A stretch of 64,000 bases of DNA from Rhodobacteraceae bacterium WFHF2C18 (GCA_002166865.1 NHTQ01000002.1:62001-126000); one strand, 5' to 3'. Shown: positions 53,731 through 62,614, counted from the stretch's first letter. Numbers and translations: made by a program. Notes: a model not told the origin generated them from the sequence alone.

Positions 53731-54486
53731 ATGGCCGGGTGGGAATGGAGCGTTTTTCTGGTCGCCGTGCCGGCGGTCGTCTTCGCGGGGATCTCCAAGG
53801 GCGGCTTCGGCTCGGGCGCGGCCTTTGCCAGCGCGGCGATTCTGGCGCTGGTGATGCCCCCGGGAGAGGCCCTGGGGATCATGTTGCCGCTTCTGATGCT
53901 GATCGACGCCACGACGCTGCGGCCCTACTGGCGGCGCTGGAGCTGGCCGGACGCGCGCCTGCTGGTCTTGGGTGGGTTGCCCGGCGTGCTGCTTGGCGCG
54001 GCGCTTTATCGTGTGGCCGAACCGGATCATTTCCGGCTGTTGATCGGCGCGGTCGCCCTGGCCTTCGTGCTGTGGCAAGTTCTGACCCGGACGGGCCTGT
54101 TGCGCCCGCCCGCGCGTCCCATGCCCGCTTGGGGTGGGGCGGTCGCGGGGGTTGTCGCGGGCTTCACCAGCTTCGTCAGCCATGCGGGCGGACCGGCGGC
54201 GGCCGTCTACCTTCTGTCGCGGCGGCTGGACAAGACGCAGTTCCAGGCCAGCACCGTTTTGGTTTTCTGGGCGCTCAACATCGTGAAGTTCCTGCCCTAT
54301 GCCGCCTTGGGGATCTTTAGCTGGCACACCCTGCGCCTTGACCTTGTTCTGGCGCCCTTTGCGGTGCTGGGGGCCTGGCTGGGGGTCAAGGCGCACAGGC
54401 TGGTGCCCCAGCGGCTGTTTTTCGCCATCACCTACGTTCTGCTGACAGTGACAGGAGCCAGGCTGATCTGGGACGGGCTGACCTGA
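53731..54486 (+). CDS. TSUP/TauE-SafE family sulfite or anion exporter
   Basis: A 251-residue protein with about eight hydrophobic segments. Two TSUP half-motifs are visible: GISKGGFGSG near the start and GFTSFVSHAGGP in the second half. Members export sulfite, sulfoacetate or related anions. The substrate here is unknown. Start ATG at 53731. In related genomes I recall a TSUP gene at this spot between mdh and the malyl-CoA thioesterase gene. Confidence 0.88.
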   Translation: MAGWEWSVFLVAVPAVVFAGISKGGFGSGAAFASAAILALVMPPGEALGIMLPLLMLIDATTLRPYWRRWSWPDARLLVLGGLPGVLLGAALYRVAEPDHFRLLIGAVALAFVLWQVLTRTGLLRPPARPMPAWGGAVAGVVAGFTSFVSHAGGPAAAVYLLSRRLDKTQFQASTVLVFWALNIVKFLPYAALGIFSWHTLRLDLVLAPFAVLGAWLGVKAHRLVPQRLFFAITYVLLTVTGARLIWDGLT

Positions 54487-54563
54487 CCGGCCGCCGTTCG
54501 GCCGTTTCTGCGACGCGGCGAGAAATTGCTTGAACGTTTCGGGTCAAAAGTGGCATCCCCGGC

Positions 54564-54576
54564 GCAAGATTCTTGC
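54564..54576. promoter_or_regulatory. Palindrome GCAAGA-T-TCTTGC upstream of mcl2
   Basis: A perfect 6+1+6 inverted repeat 26 bp upstream of the mcl2 start. It could be an operator; GCAA/TTGC cores are seen in some acetate-metabolism regulators, but I cannot assign one. It might also be a hairpin in the leader. Confidence 0.35.
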
Positions 54577-54601
54577 GGAAACCCTTGACGAGGACAGGCA
54601 C

Positions 54602-55462
54602 ATGGACAGCACGGCGCGCCCCTACCGTTCGGTTCTTTACATCCCCGGCTCGAAGGAGCGCGCGCTGGACAAGGCCCGGAGCTTGCCTGCGGATGCGATC
54701 ATCTTCGACCTGGAGGATGCCGTGGCGCCCGACGCCAAGCAGGAGGCCCGCGCCACTCTGGCCGCCGCACTCGGCCAGGGCGGCTACGGCAACCGCACCA
54801 GGATCGTGCGCATCAACGCGCTCATCACGGAATGGGGGCTGGCGGATGCCGAGGCGCTGCGCGATGCCGGGGCGGACGCGATCCTGCTGCCCAAGGTCAA
54901 CGCCCCATCCGACGTGGATGCTCTGGCCGATATCGTCGGCCCAGAGATGCCGATCTGGGTCATGATGGAAACGCCGCTGGCCATCTTCAATGCTCGCGAG
55001 ATCGCGGCGCATGCCCAGGTGGCCGGCATGGTCGCGGGCACCAACGACCTGGCGAAGGATCTCAACTGCCGCTCCCGACCCGACCGGCTGCCGCTGATGC
55101 AGGCGCTGCAAACCATCGTTCTGGCCGCGCGCGCGGTCCGGATCGTGGCGGTCGACGGGGTGTACAATGCCTTCCGCGACGACGAGGGCTTGAAGGCCGA
55201 GTGCGACCAGGGGCGTGACCTGGGCTTCGACGGCAAGACGTTGATCCACCCGGCGCAGATCGAGGTGACGAACGCCGCCTTTGCACCTGCGCAGGAAGAG
55301 ATTGATCTGGCCGAACGCCAGATCGCGGCCTATGAAGAGTGCCAGGCCAAGGGCGAGGGCGTGGCCGTCGTGGACGGGCAGATCGTGGAAAACCTCCACG
55401 TGGCCACCGCGCGGCGCACCCTGGCCAAGGCGCGGGCGATCGCGGAGATGGAAAAGGGATAG
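54602..55462 (+). CDS. mcl2: (3S)-malyl-CoA thioesterase, CitE-like
   Basis: A 286-residue HpcH/HpaI (CitE-like) enzyme with FDLEDAVAPDAK (Mg-binding region), METPLAIFNAREIAAH (catalytic glutamate region) and DGKTLIHPAQIE. R. sphaeroides Mcl2 is of this length and lies near mch as I recall; it releases malate from (3S)-malyl-CoA in the ethylmalonyl-CoA pathway. The longer malyl-CoA/beta-methylmalyl-CoA lyase Mcl1 is less likely because of size. Start ATG 54602. nnrU follows after 6 bp. Confidence 0.85.
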   Translation: MDSTARPYRSVLYIPGSKERALDKARSLPADAIIFDLEDAVAPDAKQEARATLAAALGQGGYGNRTRIVRINALITEWGLADAEALRDAGADAILLPKVNAPSDVDALADIVGPEMPIWVMMETPLAIFNAREIAAHAQVAGMVAGTNDLAKDLNCRSRPDRLPLMQALQTIVLAARAVRIVAVDGVYNAFRDDEGLKAECDQGRDLGFDGKTLIHPAQIEVTNAAFAPAQEEIDLAERQIAAYEECQAKGEGVAVVDGQIVENLHVATARRTLAKARAIAEMEKG

Positions 55463-55468
55463 GGCGGC

Positions 55469-56014
55469 ATGGCGTATCTGGTTCTCGGCCTGGTCCTCTG
55501 GGTCGGCGCGCATTTCTTCAAACGGGTGGCGCCGCAGGCCCGCGCCGCCATGGGAGACGCCGGCAAGGGCGTCATTGCCCTGGTGATTCTGGCCGGTCTG
55601 GTAGTGATGGTCATCGGCTATCAGCGGGCCGAGGGCGCGTTTTTCTGGGGCCGCCACCCGGCCACCGTGGGCATCAACAATCTTTTGATGATCCTGTCGG
55701 TCTATCTGTTCGCGGCGTCGGGCATGAAGACCCGGCTGGCGCGCAAGATGCGGCACCCGATGCTGGCCGGCGTCAAGGCCTGGGCGGTGGCGCACCTTCT
55801 GGTGAACGGGGATGTGGCCTCTTTCGTGCTGTTCGGCGGCTTGCTGGCCTGGGCCGTGGCCGAGGTGATCGTCATCAACCGGGCCGAGCCCGACTGGACG
55901 CCGCCGGCACCGGCCCCCATGCAAAAGGAAATCGCCGCCGTGGTCGGGACGGTCGTCGTCTACGGGGCGATCGCCTGGGTGCACAACTGGCTTGGCTACC
56001 CCGTGTTCGGGTGA
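55469..56014 (+). CDS. nnrU: NnrU-family membrane protein
   Basis: A 181-residue protein with five to six hydrophobic segments and the NnrU motifs GRHPATVGINNLLM and KMRHPMLAGVKAWAVAHLLVNGD. NnrU was first linked to nitric oxide reductase in denitrifiers, and homologues make 15-cis-zeta-carotene isomerase in plants; the function in non-denitrifiers is unclear. It is set between mcl2 and DUF1737, evidently one operon with mch. Confidence 0.88.
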   Translation: MAYLVLGLVLWVGAHFFKRVAPQARAAMGDAGKGVIALVILAGLVVMVIGYQRAEGAFFWGRHPATVGINNLLMILSVYLFAASGMKTRLARKMRHPMLAGVKAWAVAHLLVNGDVASFVLFGGLLAWAVAEVIVINRAEPDWTPPAPAPMQKEIAAVVGTVVVYGAIAWVHNWLGYPVFG

Positions 56015-56023
56015 GGAGAGGCC

Positions 56024-56227
56024 ATGAAGCTCTATCGGTTCCTCAGCGGTGATGACACGTCAGCCTTCTGTCACAAGGTGACCAAGGCGCTGAACGAAGG
56101 CTGGGAACTCCACGGCGGGCCGACCTACGCGTTCGACGCGGCCAATGGCGTCATGCGCTGCGGCCAGGCCGTGGTGAAGGATGTCGCCGGGACCTACGAC
56201 CCGGACATGAAACTGGGAGATCAGTGA
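56024..56227 (+). CDS. DUF1737 small protein
   Basis: A 67-residue protein: MKLYRFLSGDDTSAFCHKVTKALNEGWELHGGPTY is the DUF1737 pattern, with many aromatic and glycine residues. Nothing is known of its job. A GAGGAG-type site precedes the ATG. Its stop overlaps a GTG at 56224, three bases before the mch ATG, so the genes are coupled. Confidence 0.8.
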   Translation: MKLYRFLSGDDTSAFCHKVTKALNEGWELHGGPTYAFDAANGVMRCGQAVVKDVAGTYDPDMKLGDQ

Positions 56228-56229
56228 CG

Positions 56230-57261
56230 ATGGCCAAGACCAACGCCGGACGCTTCTTCGAGGACTACGCGATCGGCGACGTGATCCACCACGCCGTTCC
56301 CCGAACGGTGTCGGGGGGTGAGCGCGCGCTCTACCACGCGCTCTATCCGGCGCGGCACGCGCTTTGCTCGTCGGACGAATTCGCGCGCGGTTGCGGGCTT
56401 CCGGCGGCACCGGTCGACGACATGGCCGCGTTCCACGTGGTGTTCGGCAAGACGGTGCCGGACATCTCGCTGAACGCGGTGGCAAACCTGGGGTATGCCG
56501 AGGGCCGCTGGCTGCAACCTGTCTGGCCGGGCGACACCCTGTGCGCGACCTCCGAGGTGATCGGGCTGAAACAGAATTCCAACGGCAAGACGGGCGTTGT
56601 CTGGGTCCGTTCGCGCGGCCACAATCAGCGCGGCGAAGTCGTACTGGATTATGTCCGCTGGGTCATGGTGCGCAAGCGCGACCCCGAGGCCCCGGCTCCC
56701 GAAACGGTGATCCCCGACCTCGCGCCGGCACTGGAGCCGAGCGATCTTACCGTCCCGCCGCGGCTGGATTTCCGGGATTATGATTTCACGCTGGCAGGGG
56801 AGCCGCACCGCTGGGGGGACTACACCGTCGGAGAGGTGATCGACCACGTCGACGGCGTCACCGTGGAAGAGGCCGAACACATGATGGCCACGCGCCTGTG
56901 GCAGAACACGGCCAAGGTCCATTTCGACGCAACCCTGCGCGAGGACGGCCGGCGTCTGATCTATGGCGGCCATGTCATCAGCATGGCCCGCGCGCTCAGC
57001 TTCAACGGGTTGGCCAACGCGCAGATGATCGTCGGGCTCAATGGCGGGGCGCATGCGAACCCCTGCGTGGCCGGTGACACGATCCGCGCCTGGTCCGAAG
57101 TGCTGGACAAGGCCGAAACCCCTGCCCCGGGGGTGGGCGCCCTGCGCCTGCGGCTGGTGGCCACGAAGGGCGGCACACCGGGGACACTGAAGGACGAGGG
57201 CGGCAAGTACCTGCCCGAAATCCTGCTTGACCTCGACTACTGGGCGCTGCTGCCGATGTAG
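56230..57261 (+). CDS. mch: Mesaconyl-CoA hydratase
   Basis: A 343-residue double-MaoC-fold enzyme that hydrates mesaconyl-C1-CoA to beta-methylmalyl-CoA in the ethylmalonyl-CoA pathway. I recall the R. sphaeroides enzyme with nearly the same text, for example GGERALYHALYPARHAL, VVFGKTVPDISLNAVANLGYAEGRW and HVDGVTVEEAEHM; length also agrees. The ATG at 56230 is preferred to GTG 56224 because MAKTNAGRFFEDY is the family start. It is the last gene before the sdh operon. Confidence 0.93.
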   Translation: MAKTNAGRFFEDYAIGDVIHHAVPRTVSGGERALYHALYPARHALCSSDEFARGCGLPAAPVDDMAAFHVVFGKTVPDISLNAVANLGYAEGRWLQPVWPGDTLCATSEVIGLKQNSNGKTGVVWVRSRGHNQRGEVVLDYVRWVMVRKRDPEAPAPETVIPDLAPALEPSDLTVPPRLDFRDYDFTLAGEPHRWGDYTVGEVIDHVDGVTVEEAEHMMATRLWQNTAKVHFDATLREDGRRLIYGGHVISMARALSFNGLANAQMIVGLNGGAHANPCVAGDTIRAWSEVLDKAETPAPGVGALRLRLVATKGGTPGTLKDEGGKYLPEILLDLDYWALLPM

Positions 57262-57613
57262 GTCAGGCCCCTTCAAGGGGTCGGGAGCCGCTTTGCTTGA
57301 TCCAATTCACCGCTGGCGGGTCTGTTGTGATCACTAGAAAGGCCGGCCATGCCAATGCGACGCACGCGCAGCTGTAAGCGGTGGTCGCGCCGTTGGGCCG
57401 GTGTAGTGACAAAGCTTGTAGAGTCTGACGCTTGGAAATGTGATCACACCAATTTCAATGTGATCACAACATCAGGTTTTTCGGCCAGAATCTTTCGGAA
57501 ACCGTGGATTCTGACCTTTGCAGACGTGACAGCCGCGCTAAAAGATTCCATGAACGGAGGCACCCTGCCAGGGGGCAAGCGCCCCACGCGATAAACGAAG
57601 GGACCGAAAACCG
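57262..57613. other. sdh promoter region with a double operator
   Basis: 352 bp without a credible gene. It holds a CCCCTT/AAGGGG inverted repeat just after mch (57268-57280), a TGTGATCACT single site (57326-57335) and the double TGTGATCACA site (57439-57468). A short open frame (57349-57594) runs across the operators and has no family likeness, so I do not call it. I could not place -35/-10 boxes with confidence. Confidence 0.75.
57439..57468. promoter_or_regulatory. Double TGTGATCACA operator upstream of sdhC
   Basis: TGTGATCACA at 57439-57448 and 57459-57468, 20 bp centre to centre, 146-175 bp upstream of sdhC. A one-mismatch site, TGTGATCACT, lies 113 bp further upstream at 57326-57335. 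The same pair precedes sucC. Confidence 0.8.
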
Positions 57614-57997
57614 ATGGCTGACGCGAAACAAGGCGACCGCCCGCTTTCTCCGCATCTGACAATCTACCGCCCGCAAATGACGTCCGTCTCGTCGATCCTG
57701 ACGAGGATCTCGGGAAATGCGTTGATCGTGGCGGCCCTCATCCTGGTTTGGTGGCTGCTGGCCGCGGCAGCCGGGCCCGAGTATTTCGCCGCCGCTGACG
57801 CCTTCGTCAGTTTCTGGATCGGCGAAATCATCTTCATCCTGTCCCTCTGGGCGATCTGGTACCATTTCCTGGCCGGCCTGCGGCACGTGATCTGGGATGC
57901 CGGCGCGTGGCTGGAGGTGTCCACCGCCGAGAAGCTGGGCTGGATCTGTGTCATCGGCTCGGTCGTCCTGACCGTTCTGACCATCCTTGTTATCTGA
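57614..57997 (+). CDS. sdhC: Succinate dehydrogenase cytochrome b556 subunit
   Basis: A 127-residue membrane subunit with three helices. It has the SPHLTIYRPQ beginning and the haem histidine in HFLAGLRHVIWD. It anchors SdhAB and binds quinone with SdhD. An AAGGGA ribosome site precedes the ATG. First gene of sdhCDAB. Confidence 0.95.
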   Translation: MADAKQGDRPLSPHLTIYRPQMTSVSSILTRISGNALIVAALILVWWLLAAAAGPEYFAAADAFVSFWIGEIIFILSLWAIWYHFLAGLRHVIWDAGAWLEVSTAEKLGWICVIGSVVLTVLTILVI

Positions 57998-58009
57998 CGG
58001 AGCGGCGAC

Positions 58010-58381
58010 ATGCATTTCATCACTCCACGCAAAAGGGCCAAGGGCAAGGGTGCCGCGCACGCCGGCACCGGGCACCACTGGTACATGACCGTTAGCGGCG
58101 TTGGCCTCGCCCTGATCGTGCCCGCCTTCATCTATGTCGTGGGCAGCACACTGGGCCGCCCGCGCGAAGAGGTCCTGGCGACATTTTCGGACCCGATAAT
58201 CGCGATCCTCACCGGGCTCGTGCTGTTCGTCGGGCTGAATCACTTCCGCCTCGGCGCGCACACGCTGTTCGAGGACTACGCCCGGGGCGTTACGCGCAAG
58301 GCACTGATCATCGCGGTCGACGTCCTGTCCTACGGACTGACGGCGACCGGCCTGTTCGCTCTGGCGAAAATCGCGTTGTAA
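58010..58381 (+). CDS. sdhD: Succinate dehydrogenase membrane anchor subunit
   Basis: A 123-residue protein with a basic N-terminus (RKRAKGKG) and three membrane helices. The quinone/haem region reads LNHFRLGAHTLFEDYARG. Spacing of 12 bp to both neighbours. It pairs with SdhC. Confidence 0.94.
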   Translation: MHFITPRKRAKGKGAAHAGTGHHWYMTVSGVGLALIVPAFIYVVGSTLGRPREEVLATFSDPIIAILTGLVLFVGLNHFRLGAHTLFEDYARGVTRKALIIAVDVLSYGLTATGLFALAKIAL

Positions 58382-58393
58382 GGATCTCACCCC

Positions 58394-60199
58394 ATGGCTG
58401 AATATGAATACGAGACACACGACTACGACGTGGTGGTGGTCGGAGCCGGCGGCGCCGGGCTGCGCGCCACATTGGGCATGGCCGAGCAGGGGCTGCGCAC
58501 CGCCTGTGTCACCAAGGTGTTCCCGACCCGCTCGCACACCGTGGCGGCACAGGGCGGTATCGCGGCCTCGCTGTCGAACATGGGGCCGGATCACTGGCAG
58601 TGGCACATGTACGATACCGTCAAGGGCTCCGACTGGCTGGGCGATACTGATGCGATGGAGTACCTGGCGCGCGAGGCACCCAAGGCCGTCTATGAGCTGG
58701 AACACTACGGCGTCCCCTTTTCGCGCACCGAGGAAGGCAAGATCTATCAGCGGCCCTTCGGCGGCCACACCACCGAGTTTGGCGAGGGCCCGGCGGTGCA
58801 GCGTACCTGCGCCGCGGCCGACCGTACCGGCCACGCCATCCTTCACACCCTTTACGGCCAGTCCCTTAAGCAGAAGGCGGAGTTCTACGTCGAATACTTC
58901 GCCATCGATCTCATCATGTCCGACGACGGCGCCTGTACGGGCGTCGTCTGCTGGCGTCTCGATGACGGCACGATCCATGTTTTCAATGCCAAGATGGTCG
59001 TGCTGGCCACCGGTGGTTATGGTCGGGCCTATTTCTCGGCCACTTCGGCGCATACCTGTACTGGTGACGGCGGCGGCATGGTCGCGCGCGCAGGCCTGCC
59101 GCTACAGGACATGGAATTCGTGCAATTCCACCCCACCGGTATCTACGGCTCGGGCTGCCTGATCACGGAAGGCGCGCGCGGTGAGGGCGGCTATCTGACC
59201 AATTCCGAAGGCGAACGCTTCATGGAGCGCTATGCACCGCAGTACAAGGATCTCGCGCCGCGCGACTACGTCAGCCGGTCGATGACGATGGAGATCCGCG
59301 AGGGCCGCGGCGTTGGTGAAAAGGGCGATCACATCCACCTCAACCTGAGCCACCTGCCCAAGGAAGCGCTTGCCGAACGCCTGCCCGGCATTTCCGAATC
59401 GGCGCGGATCTTCGCGGGTGTCGACGTCACCAAGGATCCGATCCCGGTCATCCCGACGGTTCACTACAACATGGGCGGTATCCCCACGAACTACTGGGGC
59501 GAGGTGCTCAACCCCACGGCGGACGATCCCAACCGGATCGTTCCCGGCCTCATGGCCGTGGGCGAAGCGGGCTGTGCCAGCGTCCACGGGGCGAATCGCC
59601 TGGGGTCGAACTCGCTTATCGACCTCGTGGTGTTCGGCAGGGCCGCGGCCATACGCGCCGGCGAAGTGGTGGATGCCGAATCCCCCGTGCCCGAGACGAA
59701 CGCCGCGCAGGTGGACAAGGCGCTCGACCGGTTCGACAGCCTGCGTCACGCCGACGGCGGCACGCCCACGGCGCAGCTTCGCCAGGAGATGCAGAAGACG
59801 ATGCAGGACGACGCGGCCGTCTTCCGGACGTCCAAGACACTGAAGGACGGCCTGGCGAAGATGGACGCGATCGCCGGCAAGCTGGACGATCTGAAGGTGA
59901 CGGACCGGTCGCTCATCTGGAACTCTGACCTGATGGAAACATTGGAACTCACCAACCTGATGCCGAACGCGCTGGCCACCATCGCCAGTGCAGACGCACG
60001 CCATGAAAGCCGCGGCGCGCACGCCCACGAGGACCATCCCGAGCGCGACGACAAAACGTGGCGGGTGCACACGATCGCACGCATGGACGGCACAAACGTC
60101 GACCTAAGCTACCGCCCGATCATCGAGGCGGCGCTGACCGCGCCGGACGAGGGCGGCATCGACCCCAAGAAAATCGCCCCGAAAGAGCGGACGTTCTAA
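58394..60199 (+). CDS. sdhA: Succinate dehydrogenase flavoprotein subunit
   Basis: A 601-residue flavoprotein. It has the FAD fold [11 protein letters not shown] (about 16-26), the covalent-FAD histidine His48 in SHTVAAQGG, active-site segments [21 protein letters not shown] and [10 protein letters not shown]. It oxidises succinate to fumarate. The C-terminal [12 protein letters not shown] and LSYRP segments are typical. Confidence 0.97.
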   Translation: MAEYEYETHDYDVVVVGAGGAGLRATLGMAEQGLRTACVTKVFPTRSHTVAAQGGIAASLSNMGPDHWQWHMYDTVKGSDWLGDTDAMEYLAREAPKAVYELEHYGVPFSRTEEGKIYQRPFGGHTTEFGEGPAVQRTCAAADRTGHAILHTLYGQSLKQKAEFYVEYFAIDLIMSDDGACTGVVCWRLDDGTIHVFNAKMVVLATGGYGRAYFSATSAHTCTGDGGGMVARAGLPLQDMEFVQFHPTGIYGSGCLITEGARGEGGYLTNSEGERFMERYAPQYKDLAPRDYVSRSMTMEIREGRGVGEKGDHIHLNLSHLPKEALAERLPGISESARIFAGVDVTKDPIPVIPTVHYNMGGIPTNYWGEVLNPTADDPNRIVPGLMAVGEAGCASVHGANRLGSNSLIDLVVFGRAAAIRAGEVVDAESPVPETNAAQVDKALDRFDSLRHADGGTPTAQLRQEMQKTMQDDAAVFRTSKTLKDGLAKMDAIAGKLDDLKVTDRSLIWNSDLMETLELTNLMPNALATIASADARHESRGAHAHEDHPERDDKTWRVHTIARMDGTNVDLSYRPIIEAALTAPDEGGIDPKKIAPKERTF

Positions 60200-60209
60200 G
60201 GAGACTCCC

Positions 60210-60989
60210 ATGGTCCAATTCCGACTGCCAAAGAACTCGCGCATCACCACGGGCAAGACGTGGCCGAAACCCGAGGGCGCGTCGAACGTGCGGAAGTTCC
60301 AGGTTTACCGCTGGAACCCCGACGACGGCGAAAACCCCCGTGTCGATACCTATTTCGTCGACATGGACACCTGCGGGCCGATGGTTCTTGACGCGCTTAT
60401 CAAGATCAAGAACGAGATCGACCCCACGCTGACCTTCCGCCGTTCCTGCCGCGAAGGTATCTGCGGGTCCTGCGCGATGAACATCGACGGGATCAACACG
60501 CTCGCGTGCACCTACGGCATGGACGAGATCAAGGGCGACGTGAAGATCTACCCGCTGCCGCACATGCCCGTGGTCAAGGACCTGATCCCCGATCTCACGC
60601 ACTTCTATGCGCAACACGCCACGGTGAAGCCTTGGCTGGAAACCGAGACGAACGCGCCCCAGAAAGAGTGGAAGCAATCCATCGAGGACCGCGAGAAACT
60701 CGACGGGCTGTATGAGTGCATCATGTGTGCCTGTTGTTCGACCTCCTGTCCCAGCTATTGGTGGAACTCGGACCGCTACCTGGGGCCGGCGGCGCTTCTG
60801 CACGCCTACCGCTGGATCATCGATTCCCGGGACGAGGCCACGGGCGAGCGGTTGGACGATCTTGAAGATCCGTTCAAGCTCTACCGCTGTCACACCATCA
60901 TGAACTGCGCCAAGACCTGTCCGAAGGATCTCAACCCCGCTCGGGCGATTGCAAACATCAAGAAGATGATGGTGGACCGGACCGTCTGA
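60210..60989 (+). CDS. sdhB: Succinate dehydrogenase iron-sulfur subunit
   Basis: A 259-residue subunit with three clusters: 2Fe-2S in [11 protein letters not shown] with a further cysteine in TLACTYG, 4Fe-4S in [12 protein letters not shown], and 3Fe-4S with [18 protein letters not shown]. It passes electrons to SdhCD and quinone. Start ATG 60210 follows AAGGAG. Last gene of the operon. Confidence 0.97.
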   Translation: MVQFRLPKNSRITTGKTWPKPEGASNVRKFQVYRWNPDDGENPRVDTYFVDMDTCGPMVLDALIKIKNEIDPTLTFRRSCREGICGSCAMNIDGINTLACTYGMDEIKGDVKIYPLPHMPVVKDLIPDLTHFYAQHATVKPWLETETNAPQKEWKQSIEDREKLDGLYECIMCACCSTSCPSYWWNSDRYLGPAALLHAYRWIIDSRDEATGERLDDLEDPFKLYRCHTIMNCAKTCPKDLNPARAIANIKKMMVDRTV

Positions 60990-61380
60990 CCGCGTGCTGA
61001 CAGATCCGGTGCGTTTTTGGTCTCTGCCGGTCGTGCCATAAAGCGTGACCGGCAGGATTGTGGTCTTCTGCATCGGCAAGCGGTTGAAGAAACGGGGCGG
61101 GCAGGCGTGGCAGTCCCCTACGGTGATGCCGTTTTCCGGCCGGGGCATCGTTTTCTGGTTTTCCCGAGTGTGGCGCCGCTGGGCCGGTCCCGGGGCCCGC
61201 CGTCAGGTTCATCCGGAGATTTTCCCTAGGATTGGCGGGGCAGCCTTTTCTGCACCAACAGTTAGTTACGCAACGTCACATCTGCAGTCGTCGCATACCG
61301 ATCCTGCAACTTTTGAGGTGCCATGCTGCAGAGCAGCACCCTATATGCTGCGGTGCAAAACAAGATGCAGGAGAAATCCC
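60990..61380. other. Gene-free stretch after sdhB with a hairpin and PhaR-like sites
   Basis: 391 bp. After sdhB lies CTGCCGGTC ... GACCGGCAG (61024-61055), a 9-bp inverted repeat with a loop of 14 that may end sdh transcripts. Next comes about 250 bp in which I see no gene. At the right end are two CTGC-N3-GCA(G/A) elements before the small protein gene. No tRNA or known sRNA was recognised. Confidence 0.6.
61326..61358. promoter_or_regulatory. Two PhaR-like sites upstream of the 55-residue protein
   Basis: CTGC-AGA-GCAG at 61326-61336 and CTGC-GGT-GCAA at 61348-61358 (one mismatch), 22 bp apart, with TATAT between them. CTGC-N3-GCAG is the recognition pattern I recall for PhaR, the polyhydroxybutyrate-responsive repressor of Paracoccus and relatives. 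Promoter overlap is plausible, as the gene begins 22 bp later. Confidence 0.5.
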
Positions 61381-61548
61381 ATGGCAGCCGAAGCCCGCGA
61401 GCCCCACGAGCAGACCCAAGCCCCCGAAACGGCGCACAACATGGCCGAGTGGTACGAAGTTTATTACACGCCCCTGCGCGCGGCCAACACGCCCGCCGAG
61501 CCGACCCTGAGCGCGTTGGAGCAGATGTACGCCTACTACGACGCCTAA
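61381..61548 (+). CDS. 55-residue hypothetical protein
   Basis: A small acidic protein beginning MAAEAREPHEQ and ending LEQMYAYYDA, rich in Ala, Glu and Tyr, with no membrane segment. A clear AGGAG lies 8 bases before the ATG and a strong terminator follows, so it is a stand-alone transcription unit rather than noise. A longer frame upstream exists but crosses the putative PhaR-like operators. I do not know the family; a role in PHB granule metabolism would rest only on the upstream sites. Confidence 0.75.
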   Translation: MAAEAREPHEQTQAPETAHNMAEWYEVYYTPLRAANTPAEPTLSALEQMYAYYDA

Positions 61549-61572
61549 GCCGACCGGCAGAGGCGGGCAAAG

Positions 61573-61599
61573 GCCCCCGGTGACGCGCCGGGGGCTTTT
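61573..61599 (+). terminator. Intrinsic terminator after the 55-residue protein gene
   Basis: A perfect 8-bp stem GCCCCCGG / CCGGGGGC (61573-61595) with a 7-base loop followed by TTTTC. Confidence 0.88.
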
Positions 61600-61666
61600 C
61601 GTTCGGGTTGCGGCAAGGCGGGCTTTCTGAAAGCCTGCATCGACCCTAGATCGCACGAGGTCTGCC

Positions 61667-62248
61667 ATGCCCCTTCTGCCCAGCCTGCCCGATCCGGCGC
61701 ACCTCAGCGACCTTTTTGCCCGCTATCCCGATAACCTGCGCCCGCTGATGGAATTCCACGACGGCCTGCTGCGCGGCGAGGGTGCGCTGAGCGTGGGACA
61801 GCGCGAACTGATCGCCGCCTATGTCTCGGCGCTGAACGCCTGTCGCTTTTGCGCCGGGTCGCACAAGGCCTATGCCGAGGTCTTCGGTTTCGATCCGGAC
61901 CTTATCGACGCGCTGGTTGCCGATCCCGAAACCGCGCGGGTAGACGACCGGCTGCGGCCCCTTCTGGCTTATGTGGCCAAGCTGAACGCCCTGCCGGCAC
62001 GCCTGACGGATGCCGACGCTGCCGCTGTCTACGCGGCCGGGTGGAGCGAAGAGGCCCTTTACGAAGCGGTTCAGGTCTGCGCGCTTTTCAACATGATGAA
62101 CCGGATCGTGGAAGGCACCGGCATCAATTTCGACTACGCGCAGGATCCCGAGGCTCATCCGGCCCGTGCCAGCACACCCGAGGCGCAGGAGATGTCCTAT
62201 ACCGCCTTCGCCGATCGTATCGAGGCTGCGCGCAGATCAGGCGGTTGA
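61667..62248 (+). CDS. AhpD/carboxymuconolactone decarboxylase-like protein
   Basis: A 193-residue all-helical protein with the AhpD-type redox motif ACRFCAGSH: Cys59, Cys62 and His66. Surrounding LMEFHDGLLRGEGALSVGQREL and FNMMNRIVEGTGI are characteristic of peroxidase-related members. Likely a thiol peroxidase or alkylhydroperoxidase-like enzyme; the physiological reductant and substrate are unknown. Nothing near it suggests a pathway. Confidence 0.88.
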   Translation: MPLLPSLPDPAHLSDLFARYPDNLRPLMEFHDGLLRGEGALSVGQRELIAAYVSALNACRFCAGSHKAYAEVFGFDPDLIDALVADPETARVDDRLRPLLAYVAKLNALPARLTDADAAAVYAAGWSEEALYEAVQVCALFNMMNRIVEGTGINFDYAQDPEAHPARASTPEAQEMSYTAFADRIEAARRSGG

Positions 62249-62307
62249 CGCCGCCGGGTGCCGCGGGGTCGGCGAAACGGGGGGGGGCAGGAAAGAGAGG
62301 GGGAATC

Positions 62308-62523
62308 ATGATCGTTGTTGCGGGGCTTGTCCTTGCCTTTGTCCTGATCTTGATTTTCGCCAATCGCGACACCCGTCATTGCCGCTGGCGCGAGGATCGA
62401 CGGCAAGGCGGCCCCGAGGGCGCCCGGCTCTACCGCTGCATGGCTTGCGGGGCCGTGGCGCAAACCGAAACCGGCCAGCCCCCGAGGACCTGTTATCGCC
62501 GCCGTGGTCCACCCTCGGCATGA
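62308..62523 (+). CDS. Small membrane protein with zinc-ribbon-like tail
   Basis: A 71-residue protein: one membrane helix (residues 2-18, IVVAGLVLAFVLILIFA) and a basic tail with four cysteines (HC, CMAC, TC), possibly a zinc ribbon. A purine-rich AGAGAGGGGG precedes the ATG at 62308. No family recognised. It follows the AhpD-like gene by 59 bp and may share its transcript. Confidence 0.65.
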   Translation: MIVVAGLVLAFVLILIFANRDTRHCRWREDRRQGGPEGARLYRCMACGAVAQTETGQPPRTCYRRRGPPSA

Positions 62524-62614
62524 TGCGTCCATCTGTCCGCGGGCCGACGGGCGCGGAAATTGCTTGCCGAAGGGTAAACCTGTAGCCTTCCCTCGGTTCA
62601 GCGAGGAGGAAAAA

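Noticed and set aside
57439-57468. CRP or FNR binding sites before sdhC
   Set aside because: CRP needs TGTGA-N6-TCACA; here the half-sites abut directly as a 10-bp palindrome. FNR needs TTGAT-N4-ATCAA, which is absent.
57349-57594. 81-residue frame between mch and sdhC
   Set aside because: It runs across the double operator, has no recognisable family and no good ribosome site.
61045-61380. N-terminal extension of the 55-residue protein
   Set aside because: The extension has cysteine/arginine-rich noise, crosses the PhaR-like sites, and the downstream ATG has an AGGAG site.
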